Below, piece after piece: positions 49,235-57,140 of a DNA stretch of 64,000 nt. The notes below the pieces were generated by a model. The model saw nothing but the letters and a program-made list of their open reading frames with translations. It ran no database searches and was not told where the DNA came from. The stretch comes from an uncultured Eubacteriales bacterium (GTDB lineage: Bacteria; Bacillota; Clostridia; Peptostreptococcales; Anaerovoracaceae): contig CACWSO010000007.1 of the NCBI GenBank assembly GCA_902763505.1, positions 93,197-157,196 on the forward strand. Reading direction: 5' to 3'. Made by a program: the position numbers and the translations under genes. How positions within the stretch are numbered: position 1 is the stretch's first letter; every line of letters starts with the position of its first letter.

Positions 49235-49915
49235 TTAGTCCGATGTTGGAATATACTTTGCAATCTGTGCTGCAACATTTGAGATCGGCATAGACTGGAG
49301 CCAAACATTGCCGGGACCTTCCACAACGGTGTTGAACAGGCCTTCCCCGCCGAACATGATGTTCTTTGCGCCTTTGATTCTCTCAACTCTGAACTTCACG
49401 TTGTTCCCGATGATGGCAAGATGCGGTCCGTCTACGATTTTAGATTCTCCCGCAGCCAGTTCGTATTTCTCGAGGCTTCCGTCGATTTCTAAAAATACCA
49501 CTCCTGGGCCGGTAAATTTCTGCATGATAAATCCCATGCCGCCGAATAATCCACCACCTACCTTCTCGTGGATATGAGTTGCCACATTGACGCTTTCTTC
49601 GCAAGCAAGGAATGCGTCTTTCTGCGCTATGATGCTTTGTCCTGCAGCCAACTGAACCGGAACAATGCATCCGGGGAATGAGGATGCGAAAACGATTTCC
49701 GCTTGCCCTGCTGCACACTCATAGCGGTTAAAGAATATCTTTTCACCTGAAAAAGCTCTTCCTAATGCTTTACCGATACCGCCGCCGCCTTCTGTAGACA
49801 TTTTGATTCCGCTGTCCATCCAGCTCATAGATCCGCCTTCGCATTTTACGGCTTCTCCTTTTTCAAGTGTGCATTTTACTGCCGGGAATGATCCCCCTAT
49901 GATTTCGTAATTCAT
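49235..49915 (-). CDS. AIM24/TIGR00266 family protein
   Basis: A 226-residue beta-rich soluble protein beginning MNYEIIGGSFPAVKCTLEKGEAVKCEGGSMSWMDSGIKM. It has the typical GGGGIGKALGRAFSGEKIFFNRYE and glycine-patterned repeats (KVGGGLFGGMGFIMQKFTGPGVVFLEIDG). The family is widespread; mitochondrial relatives affect membrane organisation, bacterial function unknown. AGGAGGGA precedes the ATG. First gene of the three-gene operon with PAP2 and the dipeptidase. Confidence 0.9.
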   Translation of the reverse strand: MNYEIIGGSFPAVKCTLEKGEAVKCEGGSMSWMDSGIKMSTEGGGGIGKALGRAFSGEKIFFNRYECAAGQAEIVFASSFPGCIVPVQLAAGQSIIAQKDAFLACEESVNVATHIHEKVGGGLFGGMGFIMQKFTGPGVVFLEIDGSLEKYELAAGESKIVDGPHLAIIGNNVKFRVERIKGAKNIMFGGEGLFNTVVEGPGNVWLQSMPISNVAAQIAKYIPTSD

Positions 49916-49970
49916 GATGTCCCTCCTGTTTCATAGTTAATATTATTTTACCACAAGTATCTCCTGAAAT

Positions 49971-50000
49971 AAAAAGGCCTGAGATGTTTCTATCTCAGGC
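49971..50000. terminator. Terminator after the ferredoxin gene
   Basis: GCCTGAGAT, a six-base loop and ATCTCAGGC (9-bp perfect stem). On the minus strand CTTTTTATTTC follows, fitting the ferredoxin gene; on the plus strand it is followed by TTTATGTTTTT, so it may work both ways. Confidence 0.85.
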
Positions 50001-50024
50001 TTTATGTTTTTCACGCATGTTTCA

Positions 50025-50231
50025 TTATTCGTCTTCTTCCCAGGTGTCTCCGCTGAGATAGATGCAGTGTGCCCAGCACTCCCGCATGATTCTCTGCACA
50101 TAGTCGCGGTCCTGTTTTGGAGGCTCCGCATAGACCTCGTAATCGCCTGTGTTCTGCAGGCATGTGAAGGTAAGCGTCATGGCGCTGCACGTACCGCAGC
50201 TAACACATTTGGTTCTGTCTATTATAATCAT
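50025..50231 (-). CDS. Small ferredoxin-like protein
   Basis: A 68-residue protein with CVSCGTC at residues 9-15, an extra cysteine at 24 and a C-terminal pair in ECWAHCIYL. The spacing suits a single [4Fe-4S] cluster with an incomplete second motif; the usual proline after the last cysteine is replaced (CIYL). An acidic tail GDTWEEDE closes it. GAGAGGAAT precedes the ATG. A single-gene electron carrier; partner unknown. Confidence 0.8.
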   Translation of the reverse strand: MIIIDRTKCVSCGTCSAMTLTFTCLQNTGDYEVYAEPPKQDRDYVQRIMRECWAHCIYLSGDTWEEDE

Positions 50232-50443
50232 TTTCTTCTTATTCCTCTCAGAGTTATCTCTAATACTCGATTTGTTCTCGTTCTTTCTTATTGACGATTA
50301 TACCCCAATGAGATGAAATAGAAAACCCGAAACTGTTAAGGATTCTCGTTTTCTGTCATTCCAAATGTGATATGATGATATCGTAAAAGACTACTTCGTT
50401 TTCAAAATACAAAATCGACCAGTAACAGAAGGAGAACGGAACA

Positions 50444-52072
50444 ATGAGTGACATGATTAAGGACCCGATCACTGCATGTATGACGGAGGAGTTCCTGAGT
50501 GAACTAAGCGAGATGCAAGAGTTCGCAAACTCACTGTACGGTGAGAACAAAAGAATCACAGACGGAAATTACGATAAATCACTGGCGGCAAAGTGCGTCA
50601 ACGGCACGTTCGTCGGCAGAAAGACGGAGAATATCATCGCGTACAAGGGCATTCCGTATGTCGGCAACCAGCCTGTCGGCGGGCTTCGCTGGAAAGCGCC
50701 GGTTGATATTGCTCCGGATGACGGCGTATATGAAGCGTATTACAGCGGCAAAAGCCCTCACCAGAGATTGCTCGACTTCGCGGCTCTCTACCCTCAGGGC
50801 GAAGACTGTCTGCATCTGGATATATGGAAGGCGGATGAAGCGTCTGCAGAAAAGAAGCCTGTCATGGTATGGATCCATGGCGGTGCTTATGAAATCGAGG
50901 GATACGTTGATCCATGGTATGATCTAAGCAATTTCGTCCGGGAAAACCCAGACATAATAGCCGTTTCAATCGAATACAGACAAGGGGTTTTCGGTTTCTT
51001 CCATCTGTCCCACCTTGCGGACGGCAAAGATTATCCGGATGCGCAGAATCTGGGACTCATGGACCAGATGATGGCACTTAAGTGGATTCATGAGAATATT
51101 GCCAGCTTCGGCGGCGACCCTGACAACGTGACGATCTTCGGTGAATCCGCCGGCGCCGGAAGCGTGACCCTGCTTCCGCTGGTCGAAGGCTCCCATGCGT
51201 ATATTAAGCGGGTTATTGCCGAAAGTGGTTCTCCGGCTTTGACGAGATCCACAGAAGAGGCCATCGCATGCACAAATGAAATCATGGAAAAAGTCGGCTG
51301 CAAAACCGTCTCCGATCTTCAGAAAATCGATGCCCAGACACTTGTGGATGCATCCGCCGTCACCTCCATGCGTGTCGCCCCTGAAAGAGACGGGAACTAC
51401 CTGCCTTTGGATCCCTATGAGGCTTATGCAAAGGGTGCGGCAAAGGATATCGACCTTCTTCATGGCATCAACAAAGATGAGATGAATTGTTACGTTTGCA
51501 TCCTGGGCGAGGACGGTTTCATTGCGTGGGGCAACGATTACAAGGAGAAGAGATTCGCAATTTTGACGGAAGAAGAGAAGGCTCTCGCGGAAAGTTTCAG
51601 TCGGGATGTGAAGGGGGAGCGCTTCGAGCATGTCAGCCGTCTGGTTGACCAGATTATGTTCAATGCGCCGCTCATCAGACTGTCGGAGGACCAGACAAAG
51701 GGCGGCGGCAAATCTTACACTTATCTGTTCACGGTTGAATCTTCTGTGCCGCTGATGAGAAGCGGACATGGAATCGAACTTCCGTCAGTGCTCAATCATA
51801 CCGAAATGGTTGACGAAACAGGAAGGGTCTTTGATGAAACCTTTTCAAAGACCCTGCGTAAAATGTGGGTTCAGTTCGCCAAGACCGGAAATCCATCCCT
51901 CAGCGCAGATCTTTCTCCGGACGGCAATGCCAAGGAGTGGCCGCTCTACGATCTGGAGGACAAGTACGTGATGGTCCTTGATGAATTCGATATTCATCCG
52001 GAAAAGGAATTCGAGAGAAAAATCGTAGATTGGGATAGAACCTATTTCCTGACCAAATGCTATTGGTGGTAA
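50444..52072 (+). CDS. Type B carboxylesterase (para-nitrobenzyl esterase family)
   Basis: A 542-residue alpha/beta hydrolase. The nucleophile is Ser235 in FGESAGAGS; the oxyanion loop is VMVWIHGGAYE; GEDCLHLDIW is the family signature; the catalytic His is likely in RSGHGIELPSVLNH. About 50 extra residues precede the core, which starts near KCVNGTFVGRK. No signal peptide, so cytoplasmic. A weak extended -10 (TGATATGAT, about 50368-50376) could be the promoter; AAGGAG precedes the ATG. The end overlaps the convergent gene by 13 bases. Confidence 0.92.
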   Translation: MSDMIKDPITACMTEEFLSELSEMQEFANSLYGENKRITDGNYDKSLAAKCVNGTFVGRKTENIIAYKGIPYVGNQPVGGLRWKAPVDIAPDDGVYEAYYSGKSPHQRLLDFAALYPQGEDCLHLDIWKADEASAEKKPVMVWIHGGAYEIEGYVDPWYDLSNFVRENPDIIAVSIEYRQGVFGFFHLSHLADGKDYPDAQNLGLMDQMMALKWIHENIASFGGDPDNVTIFGESAGAGSVTLLPLVEGSHAYIKRVIAESGSPALTRSTEEAIACTNEIMEKVGCKTVSDLQKIDAQTLVDASAVTSMRVAPERDGNYLPLDPYEAYAKGAAKDIDLLHGINKDEMNCYVCILGEDGFIAWGNDYKEKRFAILTEEEKALAESFSRDVKGERFEHVSRLVDQIMFNAPLIRLSEDQTKGGGKSYTYLFTVESSVPLMRSGHGIELPSVLNHTEMVDETGRVFDETFSKTLRKMWVQFAKTGNPSLSADLSPDGNAKEWPLYDLEDKYVMVLDEFDIHPEKEFERKIVDWDRTYFLTKCYWW

Positions 52073-53934
52073 CCAGAATCTAAGCCGCTGTCTGCCAACA
52101 ACAAGGTGCTTGACCCTTTGTACGCATCATAATCGGTGATACCCTCGCCAATGTTCGGCACATAGTGCGAGTAGACAACATCAGCCACAAAGGCAAGTAC
52201 GAGGACGATGCTGGCGGTGACCAGCAGCTTCGTCGGCAGCTTGGATAAGAGACTGCCGACGAACGGCGCCAGGAAATAGACGGCGGCCATTCCGCCGACC
52301 GCAAATACCATCAGCCCTTCGCAGCAGATTCTGCCGTCGAGATTCAGGAAATAGCCGGTGTAATCCCACCAGCGCATTCCCTTCGTCATTTCCAGATAAT
52401 AAGATGTCATGTATTCAACGACGCCGCAAAGAAGTATGATCAGCACGACTTCCTTCAAAGGGGATCGGCGCCACCTTGCCAGAGCGACGAGAATCAGTGA
52501 AACGCCACCGCCATAGACAGGCAGCCACGGTCCATGCATCACACCTCTGTTGATAAACTCGCCATCCTCCACAAGATGGATGCTTACTTCCCATGCCCAT
52601 CCGACAAAAGAGAAGATAAAGAAGAAGAGAACAATGACCCAGACCGTATAGGTGCGAATGTATCTGGCATCTTTGACAGCCAGGTTGTTTTCTTCCTTCC
52701 AAAGAGGATTGAGTCTCTGCGGATACAGTTCTCCCCTGATCGCGGCCCGCTCTTCTACGATTTGCTGACGTACGTTATCAACCTCGTCATATTGAGCCTT
52801 TTCTGTGTCACTTCCAATCCAAAGGCCGCAGTTCTTCGCAAAGAACGCTTTTACAGGCGCAAGGGCGACTCTGTTTGCATCGATAAATTCCTTATGTTTT
52901 TCTATATCCGCGTAGGTTTTCTCGAGAACCTCTCTGTCGGCTTTTTCAAAGAGACTGTCATCATTCAGGAGCTCAGCCCCTTCTACGCCATTTTCCTTCG
53001 CGCACGCGCGCACATACGCATAGTACTCAGAGTAGGTTGCTGTCTTGTACGGCAAAACCCACAGAGCTTCCGCAAACCCCAATGTGCAAAAGCCCAGAAT
53101 ATGCCATCCTACATAGGACAGTTCTATCTTGAAGGCTTCCATCTTATGGCCGTCCATAATACGGCGGGACAGCGTAATCGCTTCCTTCGGAGAAATATCC
53201 GGATTCTCTGCAACGATATATGGAACCTGGCGATAGGAAAATGTCTTGATGACACCGCCGACCAGGGTCAGCCACCAGAGCGTCAGGAAAACAGTCTTCA
53301 AAAGCATCGTCAGTGATGCCCTGATCCATCTTCCGACTATTTTGAAGTGCAGAACATGAGAGAACGGCACCTCTTCGTATAGCCTCGCTTCGAGAAACAT
53401 CCTACGCAGAATTGCTGTGTAGACGTTTTTGAGAAACACCCACAGGAACACCGAAATCAGAACACTGAAAATGATCAGAATTATTTTTATGATATCTTTT
53501 GCGTGGGCCATAGACCTCGTCGCATCGACGATCATGTAGAGCAACTGCCCCGAGTTGAACATGTCTACTACAGATGACAAGGCGCCCCGGTTTCCGCCCA
53601 CGATGGCTGTCAGCTTTGCATTTGCCCTGCCTTTGATTTCTGACGACAGCTCTTTTTCCATCTGGAGTATTGCAATCCCTTCCGCCGTTTCACCATCGCC
53701 ACCCGAAAACAGTTCTTCGGTAAACTCCTGCAATGTTTTATCTTCTAATTCATGTGAAATGTTGACAATAGCTCGATATGTGTTTTCTGTGTGGGTTACG
53801 ACATAGTTGAATTCTGTGCCATAGAACATCCCTACCAGACATAGAATCACAAACAAGACATAATGCCGTTTGACAATTGTCTTTGCTCTTTTCTTCCATT
53901 GTTTTCGTTCGTTTAAGGTCGCTTCGCTTACCAT
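52060..53934 (-). CDS. DUF975-CmpB fusion membrane protein
   Basis: A 624-residue membrane protein made of two known units. The first (about 1-330) is DUF975-like: RAKTIVKRHYVLFVILCLVGMF, then DISPKEAITLSRRIMDGHKMEAFKIELSYVGWHILGFCTLGFAEALWVLPYKTATYSEYYAYVR. A charged linker follows. The second (about 450-600) matches the putative ABC transporter permease CmpB (PF06541): INRGVMHGPWLPVYGGGVSLI, GVVEYMTSYYLEMTKGMRWWDYTGYFLNLDGRICCEG. Function of both is unknown. The first unit has a large extracytoplasmic insert after the first helix (residues 50-150). Confidence 0.85.
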   Translation of the reverse strand: MVSEATLNERKQWKKRAKTIVKRHYVLFVILCLVGMFYGTEFNYVVTHTENTYRAIVNISHELEDKTLQEFTEELFSGGDGETAEGIAILQMEKELSSEIKGRANAKLTAIVGGNRGALSSVVDMFNSGQLLYMIVDATRSMAHAKDIIKIILIIFSVLISVFLWVFLKNVYTAILRRMFLEARLYEEVPFSHVLHFKIVGRWIRASLTMLLKTVFLTLWWLTLVGGVIKTFSYRQVPYIVAENPDISPKEAITLSRRIMDGHKMEAFKIELSYVGWHILGFCTLGFAEALWVLPYKTATYSEYYAYVRACAKENGVEGAELLNDDSLFEKADREVLEKTYADIEKHKEFIDANRVALAPVKAFFAKNCGLWIGSDTEKAQYDEVDNVRQQIVEERAAIRGELYPQRLNPLWKEENNLAVKDARYIRTYTVWVIVLFFFIFSFVGWAWEVSIHLVEDGEFINRGVMHGPWLPVYGGGVSLILVALARWRRSPLKEVVLIILLCGVVEYMTSYYLEMTKGMRWWDYTGYFLNLDGRICCEGLMVFAVGGMAAVYFLAPFVGSLLSKLPTKLLVTASIVLVLAFVADVVYSHYVPNIGEGITDYDAYKGSSTLLLADSGLDSGYHQ

Positions 53935-53946
53935 GGCTTTTCCTTC

Positions 53947-55143
53947 TTATTTGAAATCTATGACAACAACTTCGCTGATTGTTCCGACACGAATCGGCGG
54001 ACCATAGTACCCGACTCCTGATGTGACGATCACACTCGCGCCGCCCCATTCTTTCATCCCGTAAGACTGCGGGCTTAGGATACGGGTCAAAACATTCCCC
54101 GGGAAGATCTGCCCATCATGAGTATGTCCCGAAACTGACAGATCTATTCCGTAACGATCCAACTCCTCCAGATCGCTCGGTTCGTGCTGCAAAAGCAATA
54201 TACGTTCTTCCGGTTTTGTATCTTTGAGCAGCTCCTCCAGTGAGGCTCTTTCTTTCACGCCGTCTCCCGGTCTGCTTTCGTCTCTTCTGCCGGCAATGCA
54301 AAGGCCCTCAAGCTCCGGCAGTCTTACGACATCATCTTTCAGCAACGTCCAGTCGCAATCCTTGATGAATTGCTCCATCTCAGGATTCCTGTGCGCGTTT
54401 TCCGCTCCTACGAACGTAAAGCCGCCAAGCAGCGGTTCATCTACATCGTGATTGCCATAGATAACGTATTTCCCTTTCTTTGCCTTGATCTGGCTGAGAA
54501 TGGATGAATACGCGTCCGGCTGCCTCATCGCTCCGTAGGAACTGGTCAGTATGTCGCCGGCAACAACGACGAGATCCGGATTCTGCTCATTGACGCGGGC
54601 AACCATTTCTTCGGAAAAATCCGGCGTTGTGTTGACCCCGATATGCGTATCCGCGATCAGCACGACCCTGAGTGGTTCCTTTTGCCCGAGTGTTTCACGC
54701 GGCAGTTCATAGAACGTGGTTTTGATATCGTGTGCTGCCAGTGACCCAAAGACGTTTATCGCGACTGCACCAATGAACAATACTGCCAGTACTGCGATTG
54801 CGTATTTTCTTGAAATCGGCTGCTTCTCACCGGTACGGCGTCTGCGTCTAAGCCGCACGATTCCTTCAATGATACGCACGACAAGCAGCATGCCGAAAAA
54901 GTAAATCATATATCCTGCGATGATGTTTCCCCACTTCTGGAAAAACCAGCAGACAGGCCCGTCCGGCACGAGCGCACCGATAAGCGGGAACATAAAAAGG
55001 ACCCCAAGTACTACCGACACCATAATCGTTCCAGCTGCACGGCGGTGCTCCGGATCCATCGCTTTCCTGAGTGGTCCGTATAATAAGCTCAGGGCTAAAC
55101 AAACCGCGAAAAGATATATCAGTATCAGTATCGTAAGTGTCAC
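53947..55143 (-). CDS. Membrane-anchored calcineurin-like metallophosphoesterase
   Basis: 398 residues from GTG 55143, behind AGAGGAGC. Four N-terminal membrane helices (about residues 2-22, 38-58, 72-95 and 113-132) precede a metallophosphoesterase domain: LIADTHIG (Asp165, His167), VVAGDILTSS, YVIYGNHDVDEP and VSGHTHDGQIFPG, the complete two-metal set. YkuE-like proteins of this type act on lipid phosphates or UDP-sugars; target unknown. It is followed 12 bases later by the DUF975-CmpB gene, likely in one operon. Confidence 0.92.
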   Translation of the reverse strand: MTLTILILIYLFAVCLALSLLYGPLRKAMDPEHRRAAGTIMVSVVLGVLFMFPLIGALVPDGPVCWFFQKWGNIIAGYMIYFFGMLLVVRIIEGIVRLRRRRRTGEKQPISRKYAIAVLAVLFIGAVAINVFGSLAAHDIKTTFYELPRETLGQKEPLRVVLIADTHIGVNTTPDFSEEMVARVNEQNPDLVVVAGDILTSSYGAMRQPDAYSSILSQIKAKKGKYVIYGNHDVDEPLLGGFTFVGAENAHRNPEMEQFIKDCDWTLLKDDVVRLPELEGLCIAGRRDESRPGDGVKERASLEELLKDTKPEERILLLQHEPSDLEELDRYGIDLSVSGHTHDGQIFPGNVLTRILSPQSYGMKEWGGASVIVTSGVGYYGPPIRVGTISEVVVIDFK

Positions 55144-55244
55144 AGCTCTGCTCCTCTTGTAACAGTCAATCTGTTTTATTCATAGTACCACATGCGATAT
55201 TCATTCTCAACGATGCGTCGCGGAACTGACCTTCCTTTCATAAA

Positions 55245-55293
55245 AAGAAAAAGCTCTGGGCCCTCCGCTATGCAGCAGTGGGTCGAGCTTTTC
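55245..55293 (-). terminator. Rho-independent terminator of the 55.3-56.1 kb gene pair
   Basis: Minus strand AAAAGCTC (55293-55286) pairs with GAGCTTTT (55257-55250) around a GC-rich loop, then TCTTTTTATG. The rest of the 189-base gap between 55144 and 55332 shows no other feature. Confidence 0.7.
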
Positions 55294-55332
55294 TTGCTAT
55301 TACGATACCACTATGGCACAGATTGTCAAGCG

Positions 55333-55719
55333 TTATCTTAAAAACTTCAGTATTTCACCGCTTTTCTTTATGATTAGCAACCGTTTCACATCTCTTTTTT
55401 GAGCAAATCTACGCTTGAGTTCTAGCATGCACTTTTCTTCGGGGATATTAATTCTCCTCAAATCAAAGATGATATTCTCCGCCTGTTGTTTAGCTTTTCT
55501 GAAATTATTCTCTATCGTCCTCTTGCTTTTACCCTTAGGGCATTTGATTTCCCAAGAAACACCATCCATAAAGATATCTGGTGTGTGCACGTTTGGGCTG
55601 TTTCGCGGAGCAATAAACTCTATGTCATATCCCAAATTCGCAAGGTAATCAGCTGTTTCCAACTCATGCCTTTCCGGCAATGTTTTCAATTGTGATATGT
55701 CAATTTTGCCCCGTCTCAT
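55333..55719 (-). CDS. PD-(D/E)xK nuclease-like protein (CdiA C-terminal-like)
   Basis: A 128-residue basic protein. Residues 47-59 read PD-IFMDGVSW-EIK, the PD-x8-ExK arrangement of restriction-endonuclease-fold nucleases (Asp48, Glu57, Lys59). The stretch WEIKCPKGKSKRTIENNFRKAKQQAENIIFDLRR resembles the toxin domain annotated as CdiA C-terminal in contact-dependent inhibition proteins, from memory. It has no secretion signal or delivery domain. Its ATG overlaps the stop of the upstream 139-residue gene by one base, so the two are a pair. Confidence 0.7.
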   Translation of the reverse strand: MRRGKIDISQLKTLPERHELETADYLANLGYDIEFIAPRNSPNVHTPDIFMDGVSWEIKCPKGKSKRTIENNFRKAKQQAENIIFDLRRINIPEEKCMLELKRRFAQKRDVKRLLIIKKSGEILKFLR

Positions 55720-56138
55720 TACTCATGCTTTCGGTACCTTTTACCTTCCTCAAGCACCTTGTTCATAATTATATAGTCCTGATTTGCGAATTTAACATAT
55801 TGTGCTGTATTTATATGCCACTTTTCGGGACGAAGCCAATCTTCCTCTCTCGGAACATCTGCGACAACATAATCCAACGTTCCCTCTGCTTTTATTCCAA
55901 AAGGAGTGAGGAATCTCGATGCTATGTACTCCAGCCAAGTCCAATGGTCACCGCACTTGGTCGAGTTGCATGCTAATTCATCATTCTCGTTGATATACCA
56001 AGGACAGCATGTCCCATATGGCTGCAAAGGATCATTGCTGCTTATATGGCCGACATAATAATTAAAAAACTGTTTGAATTCTGGATCAACGAGTTCCTCA
56101 AATTTAAGACCTCCCCTGAAATGAAACCATACTCCCAT
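55719..56138 (-). CDS. Unrecognised 139-residue protein paired with the nuclease-like gene
   Basis: A soluble, Trp-, Tyr- and Cys-rich protein (CCPWYINENDELACNSTKCGDHWTWLEYIASRFLTPFGIKAEG). The three-part cysteine pattern CC-x12-C-x4-C may bind zinc or be coincidental. I do not recognise a family. A strong promoter and AAAGGAGG drive it, and the nuclease-like gene follows directly. It could be an immunity protein, an antitoxin or a partner subunit; the sequence alone does not decide. Confidence 0.65.
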   Translation of the reverse strand: MGVWFHFRGGLKFEELVDPEFKQFFNYYVGHISSNDPLQPYGTCCPWYINENDELACNSTKCGDHWTWLEYIASRFLTPFGIKAEGTLDYVVADVPREEDWLRPEKWHINTAQYVKFANQDYIIMNKVLEEGKRYRKHE

Positions 56139-56177
56139 ACGAATTGCCTCCTTTTTACTTTAATGGAATTTATATCC

Positions 56178-56206
56178 ATTTTATTCAGATTCTCTTTGTT
56201 TGTCAA
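56178..56206 (-). promoter_or_regulatory. Promoter of the nuclease-like gene pair
   Basis: Minus strand TTGACA at 56206-56201, a 17-base spacer and TAAAAT at 56183-56178, about 40 bases before the ATG at 56138. Confidence 0.8.
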
Positions 56207-56263
56207 CAACAAAACATAAATACATTTGAAAGTGTTTGCACTAATCCGTCTCAACGTTTGTTC

Positions 56264-56301
56264 CAAAAAGAAAAAGCCTGAAGCGTTTCCACTTCAAGCT
56301 T
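56264..56301 (-). terminator. Rho-independent terminator after the tRNA 3' fragment
   Basis: Minus strand AAGCTTGAAG, an eight-base loop and CTTCAGGCTT, followed by TTTCTTTTT. It begins three bases after the CCA end of the tRNA fragment, as expected for the original terminator of a tRNA gene. Confidence 0.8.
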
Positions 56302-56303
56302 TC

Positions 56304-56335
56304 TGGCACCCCCACTCGGAATCGAACCAAGAACT
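56304..56335 (-). repeat. 3' end of a tRNA gene; probable attachment-site scar
   Basis: Read on the minus strand the segment contains a T-arm (CTTGG-TTCGATT-CCGAG), a seven-base acceptor strand TGGGGGT, discriminator G and encoded CCA. The matching 5' half of a tRNA (starting ACCCCCA or GCCCCCA) is not found in the next 100 bases upstream. A 3' tRNA end plus terminator without its 5' half is what remains at one end of an element integrated into a tRNA gene. The tRNA species is not identified. The 426-base gap from 56139 to 56567 holds this, a promoter, the terminator and three inverted repeats. Confidence 0.6.
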
Positions 56336-56338
56336 AAT

Positions 56339-56411
56339 CTTTTGCTCTGAAGCAAAAGCGGAAACCCTTGGTATACTTGGGTTTCCGCGAAAATACGTTG
56401 AAATTTCAACG
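56339..56411. repeat. Cluster of three perfect inverted repeats beside the tRNA fragment
   Basis: Three hairpins in 73 bases: CTTTTGCT/AGCAAAAG (56339-56358, loop 4); GCGGAAACCC/GGGTTTCCGC (56358-56388, loop 11); and the 16-bp palindrome CGTTGAAATTTCAACG (56396-56411). The first two share one base. They lie where an integrase would bind beside an attachment core. None has a T-run that would make it a terminator. Confidence 0.6.
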
Positions 56412-56567
56412 TTGTTAGTAAGTTATAGCTTCTGCTGACCATTGATCACTCGAGGCCACCGGTGGCAAAAAGTGTGGGAAAAATGTGGGAGTTAGCCCCT
56501 TTGCAGCAAGACACGATATGATATCAATAAAACTTTGTAAGCTGGTTTGACAAATGCCGTCTTTGCT

Positions 56568-57140
56568 TTAGGGAAGCTTTACGCCAACGAGCTTTTCGAT
56601 GCGCTCATTTGTCCACTCATCGTTTTCCCAGAAAAATAGTTCGGTCTTTCTTTTTTTGAAGATTCTAAAAGGCATTTCAGTATTGTCGTAAATGTGCAGA
56701 ACATCACAAATATCTACTAGTTCTGGAATCAGTTTCAATGCCTTTTCATACCGGACCCTTATTCGCTCCTCCGGAACCCCGTGCCCTCCAGCTTCTTCCC
56801 TGGATCTAACACGCGATACGTTAATGCTTGGATCTGCAGTGAGAACATAAATACATCGAACGAAGTATCCTTTTTCTTTTGCACGGCGTAAAAGATTGAG
56901 ATTCCTATCCGTAGAAAGCACTGTTTCAAACGTAAAATCTATTCCTTTTGCCAATGCATCTTCTCGCAAGTTTTCCGCCATAACTGCAGCCTCAAGATCG
57001 CTGCAATGAACCGTTTTCTTGATGTCATCCGCATTGATATACGGTTCTATTACCTTCGCCAGTTTTGTAATGGTTGTTTTGCCACTGCCGTTTGGCCCGG
57101 CAAATACAATCACTTCCGGAAATCTGTTATTATTCGACAT
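56568..57140 (-). CDS. Zeta-toxin-like kinase
   Basis: 190 residues from ATG 57140, behind GGGAGAAGAGAG; the open frame to 57212 would run through the antitoxin gene. Zeta/AAA fold: Walker A AGPNGSGKTT (residues 14-23), INADDIKKTVHCSD, the DFTFETVLSTDRNLNLLRRAKEKGYFVRCIYV core, and RVRSREEAGGHGVPEERIRVRYEKAL with basic residues of the lid. Zeta toxins phosphorylate UDP-N-acetylglucosamine and block wall synthesis; this target is inferred. It overlaps its partner gene by 11 bases. Confidence 0.85.
   Translation of the reverse strand: MSNNNRFPEVIVFAGPNGSGKTTITKLAKVIEPYINADDIKKTVHCSDLEAAVMAENLREDALAKGIDFTFETVLSTDRNLNLLRRAKEKGYFVRCIYVLTADPSINVSRVRSREEAGGHGVPEERIRVRYEKALKLIPELVDICDVLHIYDNTEMPFRIFKKRKTELFFWENDEWTNERIEKLVGVKLP

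Noticed and set aside
56440-56551. Plus-strand frame reading KKCGKNVG as a possible integrase C-terminal remnant
   Set aside because: The frame is short, interrupted by a stop just upstream, and carries no catalytic residues.
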